Source: Clostridia bacterium (GTDB lineage: Bacteria; Bacillota; Clostridia; Christensenellales; CAG-138). From it: a stretch of 48,453 nucleotides of DNA. A program made the position numbers and the translations under genes. Position 1 is the stretch's first letter. Each line of letters begins with the position of its first letter. The notes under the pieces were generated by a model. It was not told where the DNA came from. It was given only the letters and a program-made list of their open reading frames with translations, and did no database searches. The stretch is from NCBI GenBank assembly GCA_017514685.1, contig JAFWJN010000051.1:1-48453 (forward strand), in the 5' to 3' direction. Below, piece by piece: positions 33,208 through 41,272 of the stretch.

Positions 33208-33480
33208 ATGGATATGATGAAAACACCGAAAGAGCTCGGCATGGAAATTGCCGCGAATCTAAAGAAGCTGCGTAAGCTCAGAAAGCTTTCGCAAAAAGCG
33301 CTTGCCGAAAAGGCGGGGATCAGCTACGGCTCGATGAAGCGCTTTGAGCAGATCGGGGAAATCTCGCTCGAATCACTGCTGAAGATTGCTGTGGTGCTCG
33401 GCGAAACTGCACCGTTCGAGACGATTTTCAAGCCGACCGAAATCAAGTCTATTCAGGAGATCATCGATGGAAACCTTTAA
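33208..33480 (+). CDS. hipB: HipB-like antitoxin (XRE-family HTH)
   Basis: A 90-residue helix-turn-helix protein. The DNA-binding region is about residues 14-65 (LRKLRKLSQKALAEKAGIS, then YGSMKRFEQIGEISLESLLK). It would bind its own promoter and neutralise HipA. The ORF opens at 33202, but the -10 box ends at 33201 and no ribosome binding site is present, so the first usable ATG is probably 33208. It overlaps hipA by 14 nt, which fits tightly coupled toxin-antitoxin expression. Confidence 0.75.
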   Translation: MDMMKTPKELGMEIAANLKKLRKLRKLSQKALAEKAGISYGSMKRFEQIGEISLESLLKIAVVLGETAPFETIFKPTEIKSIQEIIDGNL

Positions 33481-34582
33481 GTCACTGGATGTGCTGTATC
33501 ACGGGAGAAAGGTCGGCACGCTCGCGTTGTATCAGAGATGGCTCGGCGCCTTCCAGTATGACGCGGATTGGCTCAAGGACGGCTTTTCGATCAGCCCGTT
33601 CACGCTGCCGCTCGACGATCGTGTGTTCATTCCGAAATACGATCCGTTCGAGGGATTGTTCGGCGTGTTTGCGGACAGTCTGCCGGACGGATGGGGACGG
33701 CTTTTAGTGGATCGGATGCTTCTCAAAGAGCATGAGGACCCGAATGCGATCAACGCGCTCCAGCGGTTGGCGATCGTCGGCGAGTCCGGCATGGGCGCGC
33801 TGACCTATCGACCGTCCGTGCAGTGGCAGAGCGAGACGACGCAGAAGGAGCTGGATTACTATGCCGAGGAGTGCAGCCGCATTCTGAAATCCGCGTATTC
33901 CGAGGATCTGGACGAGCTGTTTCGGCTCGGCGGCTCCTCCGGCGGCGCGCGGCCGAAGATCATGACGGAGGTGGACGGCGAGGACTGGATCATTAAGTTC
34001 CCCTCCACGATCGACGGACCGGGGATCGGACGGATCGAATACGAATACAGCCAATGCGCGAAGAAGTGCGGGATCGAAATGAGCGAAACTCGCCTGTTCC
34101 CGTCCAAGACCTGCGACGGCTATTTCGGTACAAAGCGGTTTGATCGCCGCGGGACCGAGCGCATTCACATGCTGTCCGCATCGGCGCTTTTGGAGCATTC
34201 GCACCGTCTCCCGACGCTGGACTATCATACGCTCATGAAGCTCACACTTGCGCTGACGCAAAGCTACAAGGAGGTCGAGAAGCTGTACCGCTTGATGTGC
34301 TTCAACGTCTTTGCACACAACCACGACGATCACGCCAAGAACTTTTCGTTTCTGTACGAACCGGAAACCGGTTGGCGGCTCGCCCCGGCATACGATCTGA
34401 CCTACAGCAACAGCACAGGCGGCGAACACGCAACCACCGTGAACGGCAACGGCTCGAACCCCTCGATCAAAGATCTCTACACCGTCGCCGAAGCAATCGG
34501 GCTGTCGAAGGAAACGTACAAACACATTGCGAAACAGGTGCGGGATACGGTCGAAGATGAGTTATACCATATTCTATTCTAA
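33467..34582 (+). CDS. hipA: HipA-family serine/threonine kinase toxin
   Basis: A 371-residue protein. The N-terminal domain (to about 105) has GLFGVFADSLPDGWGRLL. The kinase core shows the glycine-rich LGGSSGGARPK (about 150), the catalytic loop NVFAHNHDDHAKNFSF and the metal site APAYDLTYS, all intact. HipA toxins phosphorylate tRNA synthetases or related targets and slow growth until restrained by HipB. AGGAGA precedes ATG 33467; the ORF upstream of it is an overlap with hipB. The kinase looks functional. Confidence 0.88.
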   Translation: METFKSLDVLYHGRKVGTLALYQRWLGAFQYDADWLKDGFSISPFTLPLDDRVFIPKYDPFEGLFGVFADSLPDGWGRLLVDRMLLKEHEDPNAINALQRLAIVGESGMGALTYRPSVQWQSETTQKELDYYAEECSRILKSAYSEDLDELFRLGGSSGGARPKIMTEVDGEDWIIKFPSTIDGPGIGRIEYEYSQCAKKCGIEMSETRLFPSKTCDGYFGTKRFDRRGTERIHMLSASALLEHSHRLPTLDYHTLMKLTLALTQSYKEVEKLYRLMCFNVFAHNHDDHAKNFSFLYEPETGWRLAPAYDLTYSNSTGGEHATTVNGNGSNPSIKDLYTVAEAIGLSKETYKHIAKQVRDTVEDELYHILF

Positions 34583-34693
34583 GGTGAAATAGTAAGAGTT
34601 AGCGATCAGTACAGCACACTTAAAACAGCAATAATGGGGTTTTAAATTTATTTTACTAAGAGGAATACATTGTAGATAGGAGTGTTTAACAAC

Positions 34694-36325
34694 ATGTCTA
34701 TTAAGAAAATCAAGATATTGAATTTCAAATGCTTTCGTAGATTTGAAACGGAATTCAATCCTGGACTAAACATATTGGTTGGAGATAATGAATCTGGCAA
34801 ATCAACTATACTGGAAGCCATACACCTTGCTCTAACCGGAATATACTGTGGACGTGGAATCAAAAATGAAATATCTCCGTATCTCATCAATAGCGACGCC
34901 ATTCAAGAATACTTGGTTTCGTTTAATTCAAAGACCCCGATTTCGCCTCCCGGATTAATGATAGAAATCTATTTCAACGGCTCTATTGATCCCGCATTTG
35001 AAGGCAACGATAATACTGATAAGCAGGATAAGGTCGAGGGATTTCGATTTGAGATTGCTTTTGCGGAGCAGTATAAGGAAGAATATGAAAAGTTGGTACA
35101 AAGCAAAGAGATAAAGAGTCTGCCAACGGAGTACTATATTGCTTCATGGACCAACTTTGGAAGAACATCCGTTACTACGCGGATGATTCCGATGAAATCC
35201 GTGTTCATTGATTCTTCAAACTACCGTTATCAGAATGGTTCAGACGTATATATCTCCAGAATCGTAAAGGATTTGTTAGAACCGGATGATGTTATAGCCA
35301 TATCTCAAGCTCATCGCAGGATGATAGACGGCTTTGCCAACGATCCTGCCATCGAAAACATCAATGCTAAAATCAGCGCTGAATCAACAATCGTCAGAGG
35401 CGATGTCACATTAAGTGCGGATCAAGGCAGTAAAAACGCATGGGAATCAAGCTTGATCACACAGATATCCGGCGTTCCATTCACCTATATAGGAAAAGGG
35501 GCACAGTGTGTAATCAAAACAGAGTTGGCCTTAAGCCATAAGAAAGCTAGTAATGCTGAGATCATCTTATTAGAAGAGCCGGAGAGTCATCTTTCGTATT
35601 CAAGACTAAACGAACTTATTTCCATAATTGCGGATAAGTATGGAAATAAGCAGATTTTGGTATCTACACATAGTAGTTTCGTTGCTAACAAGCTTGGTTT
35701 ATCTAATCTCATTCTACTTAAAAATGCAAAAACCACACGTATTACAGAGTTAGAATCGGCTGATTTCTTTCAAAAGATAGCCGGGTATGACACGCTGCGT
35801 CTTGTTCTTTGTCGTAAAGCAATCCTTGTTGAGGGGGCTTCCGATGAGTTGATTGTACAACGAGCATATATGGACTTACATAATGGTCGTCTTCCGATTG
35901 CAGACGGAGTTGATGTTATTTCAGTAGGATTGACATTCCTTAGGTTCCTTGAACTCGCAGATAAACTTGGCATTCCCACTTATGTCGTTACAGACAATGA
36001 TGGTGATGTAGATGCATTGAAGAAAAAGTATTTCAATTATCTTGGAGAGCATGCAAAGCAAACAATAAGCATTTGCTTTGACGAAACTGTCGACGGCAAT
36101 GAAAATGATACTTCCAAATATAATTACAATACTCTTGAGCCAAAACTACTGAAGGAAAATAGCCTTGATTCGTTTAATGTCCTTTTCGGGAAGAATTTTA
36201 CTACCGAGGATGAACTGAGGAAATGCATGAAGAATAACAAAACAGAATGTGCATTGGCAATCTTTGGCGCTACCGAAAGAGTAAACTATCCTGAATACAT
36301 TTTAAAGGCTGTAAGAGATGAGTAG
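34694..36325 (+). CDS. gajA: Gabija GajA-like OLD-family ATPase/nuclease
   Basis: A 543-residue protein. Its ABC-type ATPase has IKILNFKCFRRFE, Walker A GDNESGKST (about 30-38) and ILLEEPESHLSYSRL. A TOPRIM nuclease domain follows, with ILVEGASDE (about 377) and VTDNDGDVD (about 432) carrying the acidic metal ligands. This is the layout of OLD proteins and GajA. GTG 34682 overlaps the AGGAG ribosome binding site, so ATG 34694 is the start. The helicase gene overlaps its end by 8 nt. GajA-GajB complexes cut phage DNA when nucleotides fall. AT-rich relative to hipA. Confidence 0.85.
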   Translation: MSIKKIKILNFKCFRRFETEFNPGLNILVGDNESGKSTILEAIHLALTGIYCGRGIKNEISPYLINSDAIQEYLVSFNSKTPISPPGLMIEIYFNGSIDPAFEGNDNTDKQDKVEGFRFEIAFAEQYKEEYEKLVQSKEIKSLPTEYYIASWTNFGRTSVTTRMIPMKSVFIDSSNYRYQNGSDVYISRIVKDLLEPDDVIAISQAHRRMIDGFANDPAIENINAKISAESTIVRGDVTLSADQGSKNAWESSLITQISGVPFTYIGKGAQCVIKTELALSHKKASNAEIILLEEPESHLSYSRLNELISIIADKYGNKQILVSTHSSFVANKLGLSNLILLKNAKTTRITELESADFFQKIAGYDTLRLVLCRKAILVEGASDELIVQRAYMDLHNGRLPIADGVDVISVGLTFLRFLELADKLGIPTYVVTDNDGDVDALKKKYFNYLGEHAKQTISICFDETVDGNENDTSKYNYNTLEPKLLKENSLDSFNVLFGKNFTTEDELRKCMKNNKTECALAIFGATERVNYPEYILKAVRDE

Positions 36326-37421
36326 TAAGTTGATTGTAGCAGGTGCCGGTTCTGGAAAGACAACCTACTTGGTTAATGAGGCACTTAAAATATCTAAAGA
36401 AAAGGTTTTGATAACAACCTTTACTGATGCAAATGAACGAAGCATTCGGGAAAAGTTTGTTGAGTCACATGGATGCATTCCGGCCAATGTAACCATAATG
36501 ACTTGGTTTACCTTTCTTCTTCAGCACGGAGTTCGGCCATATCAAAGCGTTATTTGTGACGGCAAGATCAACGGTATGCTATTGGTCAATTCAAGGTCAG
36601 GTTTTAAATATAAGTCAGCCGTAGGTCCGGTATACTATGGAGAAAATGATACCGAGCCATACTATTTCAGTAAATCCAGAAAGTTATACTCAGATAAAAT
36701 CTCTAAATTCGTTTACAAAGCCAATGAAAAAACGAGAGGTCTTGTGATCGATAGAATATGTCGTGCTTTTCCTAACTTCTTCATCGATGAAGTGCAGGAC
36801 TTGGCAGGATATGATTTGGAATTGATTAATCTGTTGTATCATGCGAATATCAATCTCTTAATGGTTGGAGACCCACGGCAGGTAACATATCATACGCATG
36901 ATGAGGCAATGAATAAAAAATACAAAAATGGGGATATAGCTAGGTATTTAAGAGATAAGTGTAAATCTGCGCTAATTGATGAGACAACCTTATGCGTTTC
37001 ACATCGCAATCATCCATCAATCTGTAATTTTGCAAATACAGTTTATCCAAATTATCCTTCAATGACCGGAAACAATAAGCCGAGTACAGGGCATGACGGT
37101 ATTTTCCTCGTTGCGCCTACAGACGTGAGTCGATATGTTGCAGAATACAGCCCAATGCAACTACGAGACAAAAGAAATGTTGTTGTAAATGAAAATGCAC
37201 CGGCGATTAATTTTGGAGATTCAAAAGGGCTAACCTTTGATCGTGTCTTAATCTATCCTACCAAGCCGATTCTATCATGGATAAAAGATCCAAATTCGAA
37301 ATTAGAAGATAGAAGCCGCGCACGACTGTATGTTGCAATTACCCGCGCCAGATATAGTGTTGCATTTGTAGACGGAAAGATAAATGCCGATAACCTTCCC
37401 TTAATTGAACGTTGGAGATAA
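36318..37421 (+). CDS. gajB: Gabija GajB-like UvrD-type helicase
   Basis: A 367-residue superfamily 1 helicase. Walker A is AGAGSGKTT (8-16), motif Ia TTFTDANERSI, motif II FFIDEVQDL (about 155), then GDPRQVTY, SHRNHPSICNF and the C-terminal YVAITRARYSVAF. Its start overlaps gajA by 8 nt, the usual Gabija order. It is shorter than the GajB proteins I recall (near 500 residues), mainly between the RecA-like cores, but all core motifs are present. Together with GajA it forms a defence complex in the cytosol. Confidence 0.85.
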   Translation: MSSKLIVAGAGSGKTTYLVNEALKISKEKVLITTFTDANERSIREKFVESHGCIPANVTIMTWFTFLLQHGVRPYQSVICDGKINGMLLVNSRSGFKYKSAVGPVYYGENDTEPYYFSKSRKLYSDKISKFVYKANEKTRGLVIDRICRAFPNFFIDEVQDLAGYDLELINLLYHANINLLMVGDPRQVTYHTHDEAMNKKYKNGDIARYLRDKCKSALIDETTLCVSHRNHPSICNFANTVYPNYPSMTGNNKPSTGHDGIFLVAPTDVSRYVAEYSPMQLRDKRNVVVNENAPAINFGDSKGLTFDRVLIYPTKPILSWIKDPNSKLEDRSRARLYVAITRARYSVAFVDGKINADNLPLIERWR

Positions 37422-37462
37422 TTAGCCAATCAAAACCCAAAATGTTCGTTGTAGCAAGCACA

Positions 37463-37606
37463 ATAGTCTGTTATTGCACCATCTTTCAGGGGGAATTGGA
37501 CATTCTGGAACACGAATCCGCCTGCTGGCTTTCTTTAGATCACCTACGTGATGTGGAATGACTGCCGGCAGATATGCTGATTATCGATCAATTGGAAATA
37601 GGAAAT
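37463..37606 (+). pseudogene. Nudix hydrolase 3' remnant, copy 2
   Basis: The frame reads YCTIFQGELDILEHESACWL, SLDHLRDVE, then TGA at 37559 in place of a tryptophan codon, then LPADMLIIDQLEIGN. It matches the remnant at 29161 along its length. The Nudix box is absent. Confidence 0.7.
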
Positions 37607-37657
37607 AGAACATATTTTATGTCCTTACAGGTTAGACAAAAGAAAAACACTTTGAAT

Positions 37658-37693
37658 ACGGCGGGGATCGGAACTCGATCTGCCGTCTTTTTT
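37658..37693 (+). terminator. Terminator downstream of the Gabija genes
   Basis: ACGGC...GATCG pairs with CGATC...GCCGT (37658-37686) around GAACT, followed by CTTTTTT. Confidence 0.7.
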
Positions 37694-37745
37694 ATGCATA
37701 AAACCTTGAAAATGACGGGTGATGAACGGCACCTCCAAAAAGCCG

Positions 37746-37778
37746 GTGTCGTCAAAGTGTCGTCAAAGTGTCGTCAAA
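37746..37778 (+). repeat. Right-end 11-bp tandem repeats of element 2
   Basis: GTGTCGTCAAA occurs three times in a row (37746, 37757, 37768). The same GTCGTCA core lies inside the left end of the element. Confidence 0.85.
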
Positions 37779-37820
37779 ACCCAAAAAATGACGTCTCGCG
37801 AAAGAGCCAAAAAGGAAAAA

Positions 37821-37844
37821 TGCCCTAAATTAGGGCACTTTTTT
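37821..37844. terminator. Hairpin next to the middle tRNA 3' half
   Basis: TGCCCTA (37821-37827) pairs with TAGGGCA (37831-37837); TTTTTTT follows. On the minus strand it would sit directly after the CCA end. Confidence 0.75.
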
Positions 37845-37888
37845 GGTTGCGGGGGCAGGACTTGAACCTGCGGCCTCCGGGTTATGAG
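37844..37888 (-). repeat. Attachment site: variant copy of the tRNA-fMet 3' half
   Basis: The 45 bases match 41186-41230 except at three positions. Two of these change both partners of one T-stem pair (G50-C64 to C50-G64), the third lies in the variable loop. This is the junction between the two elements. Confidence 0.88.
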
Positions 37889-37984
37889 TTCCCCACAAGG
37901 CGTTTTTTATCGTTTTATACAGTTTAAAAAAGTCCCTAAAACACTGGCTTTTTTGATTTTACCGTTGTTTATCGTTTATTAATA

Positions 37985-38026
37985 TAATTCAACTTTTTGC
38001 AACGTAGTTGAATTATTGTTGAATTA
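37985..38026 (+). repeat. Left-end GTTGAATTA repeats of element 1
   Basis: Direct copies start at 38007 and 38018, 11 bp apart; an inverted copy is at 37985-37993. The same pair with the same spacing occurs at the right end. Confidence 0.8.
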
Positions 38027-38092
38027 CAAACAAAGGAAAACCGCCCGCGAAAAACGGACGGCTTCCTGTGTACTATGGCAATCAATGCGGGA

Positions 38093-38983
38093 TCAATTCA
38101 AAGCGAAAAACTTATCAAGCATCGTGAAAGCGTGGTCTGTAGCGATCCAGTTCGGATAATAAATCAATACTTGATCAAGCGCGTCGGCTGTTTCTCTTGC
38201 GGATTTCATTTCAAGTTCAAAAGTATATGGACGGTGATCAAGTTTCAAATCGTGCTGCTCGGCGTATCGCAGCGCAAGCGTGGTCATAGTCCGGTTGTTC
38301 TCGTTCCGCTTCAAAATGACTTCCACATCACGCGCAGAAAGCGGAATCCCGGCTTGCAGCAGCTTGATATCGTCGTTCAGTTCTGCGGGATCAAGATTGT
38401 TCCGTTCCTCAATCTCTGCTCTGTATTTCGATACAAGCGCTTTTGCATCTGCAACCGCCTGTTCTGATAGCGCATTCGTTTTACGCTTCAGATCGTCAAT
38501 GCGCGGCTTGATTTCATTCTGCACGGTTTCTGTGCTATAACGCCCGTTTTTTACTTTTTCTTCAAGATCGTTCTGTTCTGCGACGATCTTCTGCACCTCT
38601 TTCGTGCTTGCTTCCAGTGAGTTGTACACGTCTTGTACGATATCCATTTTTATTCCTTTCCGGCGTCGTTCGCCTTTGTTAAGAACATTATTCAAATCCG
38701 CATCAGAGGCAGCAAGACGCTTTTTCAGCAGTTCGCCGCTATCTTCTGCGCTGATGATCAAAACCTTCTGCGGCTCTCGATCTTCGATTTCACCGGGCAG
38801 CCGTCTGCCTTGGCTCAAATCGGCAGCTATGCCACAGCAGAGGATTGTCTTTCCTGTGCCGCCGTCAGCCATCAGCACGGTATAATCGCCCACAGGGATA
38901 TATGGATTCCATACAAACCTTTGTTCGGCGTCTCCGAATGCGTCCGCGACCTTCGGCGTATATTTGCTAGGATTATTCTCCAA
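38093..38983 (-). CDS. RepA-like ATPase truncated and fused to a coiled-coil phage-like protein
   Basis: A 296-residue frame. Residues 1-100 look like the start of a RepA-type hexameric ATPase (AAA_25): VLMADGGTGKTILCCGIAAD with Walker A and LIISAEDSGELLKKRL. The rest of that ATPase is missing. Residues 113-296 start with MDIVQDVYNSLEASTKEVQK and are helical, with coiled coil in the first half. A full ribosome binding site (AAAGGAATAAAA) lies inside the frame just before that Met (ATG 38647), so this was a separate gene whose upstream neighbour was deleted in frame. The upstream start is TTG 38983 with GAAAGGAAG. The second half may still be made alone. Confidence 0.65.
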   Translation of the reverse strand: MENNPSKYTPKVADAFGDAEQRFVWNPYIPVGDYTVLMADGGTGKTILCCGIAADLSQGRRLPGEIEDREPQKVLIISAEDSGELLKKRLAASDADLNNVLNKGERRRKGIKMDIVQDVYNSLEASTKEVQKIVAEQNDLEEKVKNGRYSTETVQNEIKPRIDDLKRKTNALSEQAVADAKALVSKYRAEIEERNNLDPAELNDDIKLLQAGIPLSARDVEVILKRNENNRTMTTLALRYAEQHDLKLDHRPYTFELEMKSARETADALDQVLIYYPNWIATDHAFTMLDKFFALN

Positions 38984-39167
38984 CCGTTTCGCTTCCTTTC
39001 TCGCGGCTCAATTCGTTCAGCTTTTCTTTCAACTGTTCAACATTGATCAGAAATCTGTTCCCGGATCGGAAACCGGGGCATTCTCCACGCGCTACCAAGC
39101 AGCGCAAAAAGTATTCTGAAATCAGACCGCTTGCAGCTACCTGACGAATGGTCTTATATTCTGCCAT
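38973..39167 (-). CDS. Excisionase-like helix-turn-helix protein
   Basis: A 64-residue protein of the MerR-like excisionase type: YKTIRQVAASGLISEYFLRC forms the helix-turn-helix and GFRSGNRFLINVEQLKEKLN the wing. GGAGGTG precedes the ATG. It overlaps the following ATPase frame by 11 nt and is divergent from the repressor gene, as in many integrative elements. It should bend element DNA and steer the integrase toward excision. Confidence 0.75.
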   Translation of the reverse strand: MAEYKTIRQVAASGLISEYFLRCLVARGECPGFRSGNRFLINVEQLKEKLNELSREKGSETVGE

Positions 39168-39228
39168 AAAAGCACCTCCGTTATGTTAGAGTTTCGTCTT
39201 GTTTCTGAAGGTATTATATCGAAACCCA

Positions 39229-39258
39229 TTGACAAAAGCAAGTGATATTTGCTATAAT
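39229..39258 (+). promoter_or_regulatory. Repressor-gene promoter with an overlapping inverted repeat
   Basis: TTGACA (39229-39234) and TATAAT (39253-39258) are 18 nt apart. Between them AGCAA (39237-39241) and TTGCT (39249-39253) form an inverted repeat, a likely operator for the repressor. Confidence 0.65.
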
Positions 39259-39295
39259 AACTATGATGAAAGTATTTCTTTATGGAGGTGTTTTT

Positions 39296-39892
39296 GTGAG
39301 AAATGCGACAAATAAAACTTATGACCGTTCCGTATGGGATAGGGCAAACAGTCCATTTTCAAAACGATTACAAGAGTTAATCACAGACCCGGCAGCACTT
39401 GCAAATCATCTTGGCTGCACCGTGCAAGCAATTAATCAATACAAGCAAGGGACAGCGTTTCCGAAAACTGAAAATCTTATAAAGATTGCAGATTTCTATC
39501 AGGTTTCTGTGGACTATCTTCTTGGCATTACGAATGTGCAGCAGAGGGACACAAGTCTGCAAGCTGTCAACATGGTGACCGGATTATCCGTCGGGGCTAT
39601 TTGTAAATTGAATAGAATAAAAGACAATGATAAAGAATTGTCGGACGTTATTTCGGTTCTTATCGAAAACAGTAATTGTGAATACCTCCTTGCCCTTGTA
39701 CGATTCATTTTGGAGCGTCCATCAGAAGAAAGTGGGAATCTATTGGAATTGAATTTAGAGGGTCAGCCGATGAAAATATACGATGTGAATCTTGTAAAAG
39801 CGCTTCTTCAAACAAGGATCATCGAAAACCTTTCGCATATTTCCAACGAATATCTTGCTATCAAACAGAAAGGAGATAAAAAGAATGGCTAA
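39296..39892 (+). CDS. XRE-family repressor of element 1
   Basis: A 198-residue protein. The helix-turn-helix is in residues 15-70 (FSKRLQELITDPAALANHLG, then INQYKQGTAFPKTENLIKIA), ending in the DFYQVSVDYLLG signature common in Bacillota phage repressors. The C-terminal part is helical and unfamiliar. GGAGG with a 7-nt spacer selects GTG 39296 over the ORF start at 39242, which lies in the promoter. It overlaps the integrase gene by 8 nt, so the two share a message. Confidence 0.8.
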   Translation: MRNATNKTYDRSVWDRANSPFSKRLQELITDPAALANHLGCTVQAINQYKQGTAFPKTENLIKIADFYQVSVDYLLGITNVQQRDTSLQAVNMVTGLSVGAICKLNRIKDNDKELSDVISVLIENSNCEYLLALVRFILERPSEESGNLLELNLEGQPMKIYDVNLVKALLQTRIIENLSHISNEYLAIKQKGDKKNG

Positions 39893-41072
39893 CATTCAAG
39901 AGCGCCGGGACAAAAACGGCAAGCTGATTTCATATTGCATTCGCGTTCACCGTGGGCGCGGCGCTGACGGAAAGCAGCTGAAGCCGTGGACAACGACGTT
40001 TGACGTACAGGACACATGGACGGAGAAAAGCGCACGGAAAAAGGCAGAGGCATTTGCTGCGACGTTTGAAAAGGAATGCAAGCAAGGGATCGCCACTGAC
40101 GCGCGGCTGAAATTCTCCGAATACTGCGATTATGTTCTTTCTATCAAAGAGGAGCGCGGCGTGAAGCACTCGACGCTCTGCCGTTACAAAGAATTGACAA
40201 AGCGTATCTATCCGGCGATCGGACACATGAAGCTGAAAGACCTCCGTGCTGATCATCTGAACAGCTTTTATTCTGCGCTGTCAAAGAATGGACAAAACAA
40301 GCACGGCGGGAAGCTGTCTCCGAAAACTGTGCTTGAACATCATCGGCTCATTCACACGGTTCTTGATCAAGCAGAGCGAGAGGGACTTGTACCGTTCAAC
40401 GTGGCAAGCCGGGCAACGCTGCCAAAGGCACAGAAAAAAGAGGTAAACTATTTTCAGCCGGAGGAGATCGACGCGATTCGTGACGCGCTTGAATCTGAAC
40501 CTATCAAATGGAAGATGATCACACATCTGTTTTTGATCACTGGGGCGCGGCGTGGGGAAATCCTCGGCTTGAAATGGTCAGCGGTTGATTTTCAAGGCAA
40601 CAGAATCCACATCGAAAACTCGATCCTGTATGAACCGGATCGCGGGATATATCAAGACACACCGAAAACAGAGACGTCCGTGCGTTGGATCGTTCTGCCG
40701 TCGGAGACAATGCAGCTTCTGAAGCGTTACCGTGCGTGGCAATTAGAAGAAAGTCTGCGGCTCGGTGAATACTACAAGGATCAAGGTTTCCTGTTCGCAC
40801 AGGACAACGGTCAGCCGATGCATCCGGACAGCGTGACGTCATGGCTCACAAAGTTCTCAAAGCGTCACGGACTGCCGCATATCAATCCGCACGCATTCCG
40901 GCACACAATGGCGTCCATGCTTTATTTCAACGGCGTTGACAGCGTTTCAATATCAAAGCGGCTCGGTCACGCGCAAGTCAGCACGACGGCGAATATTTAC
41001 GCTCATGTGATCGCGGAAGCTGATCAGAAGAATGCAGATATCCTTGCAAGTGTATTTCTCAAAAAAGCGTAA
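39885..41072 (+). CDS. Tyrosine-family integrase
   Basis: A 395-residue complete integrase. An N-terminal arm-binding domain (1-60: IQERRDKNGKLISYCIRVHR), a SAM-like core-binding domain (about 70-165) and the catalytic domain follow. Catalytic residues are the Arg in TGARRGEILGL, HAFRHTMASM, LGHAQVSTT and the nucleophile in IYAHVI. AAAGGAG precedes ATG 39885. Its 3' end is 114 bp from the initiator tRNA, the typical place for an integrase that targets a tRNA 3' end. Confidence 0.93.
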   Translation: MANIQERRDKNGKLISYCIRVHRGRGADGKQLKPWTTTFDVQDTWTEKSARKKAEAFAATFEKECKQGIATDARLKFSEYCDYVLSIKEERGVKHSTLCRYKELTKRIYPAIGHMKLKDLRADHLNSFYSALSKNGQNKHGGKLSPKTVLEHHRLIHTVLDQAEREGLVPFNVASRATLPKAQKKEVNYFQPEEIDAIRDALESEPIKWKMITHLFLITGARRGEILGLKWSAVDFQGNRIHIENSILYEPDRGIYQDTPKTETSVRWIVLPSETMQLLKRYRAWQLEESLRLGEYYKDQGFLFAQDNGQPMHPDSVTSWLTKFSKRHGLPHINPHAFRHTMASMLYFNGVDSVSISKRLGHAQVSTTANIYAHVIAEADQKNADILASVFLKKA

Positions 41073-41095
41073 AAAGACCGGATTTTTCAAGGCAA

Positions 41096-41115
41096 GTTGA
41101 ATTATAGTTGAATTA
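41096..41115 (+). repeat. Right-end GTTGAATTA repeats of element 1
   Basis: Two direct copies at 41096 and 41107, 11 bp apart, as at 38007 and 38018. Confidence 0.8.
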
Positions 41116-41158
41116 TACGCACTGTTTGCATAAGAGAAAAGAACATACAGAAAGCAAA

Positions 41159-41181
41159 AAGTCCCTAAAATAGGGACTTTT
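41159..41181 (-). terminator. Terminator of the initiator tRNA
   Basis: AAAGTCCC pairs with GGGACTTT (41159-41166 and 41174-41181). It lies directly after the tRNA on the minus strand and within element 1, so the element supplies it. Confidence 0.75.
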
Positions 41182-41185
41182 TTGG

Positions 41186-41261
<76 letters not shown>

Positions 41262-41272
41262 GCGCACTATGT

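Larger units (their letters stand above)
29450..37888. mobile_element. Element 2: outer integrated island at tRNA-fMet, with defence genes
   Basis: The boundaries are the tRNA-fMet 3' halves at 29450-29494 and 37844-37888. GTCGTCA-containing repeats lie inside both ends (29617-29641 and 37746-37778). Contents: AAA_14 ATPase, nonsense-bearing small gene, truncated tcmP joined to a headless integrase, hipBA and gajAB, and a Nudix remnant. Base composition is a mosaic: the ATPase, integrase and hip genes are GC-richer, the tcmP and Gabija genes AT-richer. With its integrase broken it is probably fixed unless helped in trans. Confidence 0.8.

Noticed and set aside
37746-37778. The three GTGTCGTCAAA copies as a CRISPR array.
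   Set aside because: Units are 11 bp, directly adjacent and without spacers. No cas genes are present.
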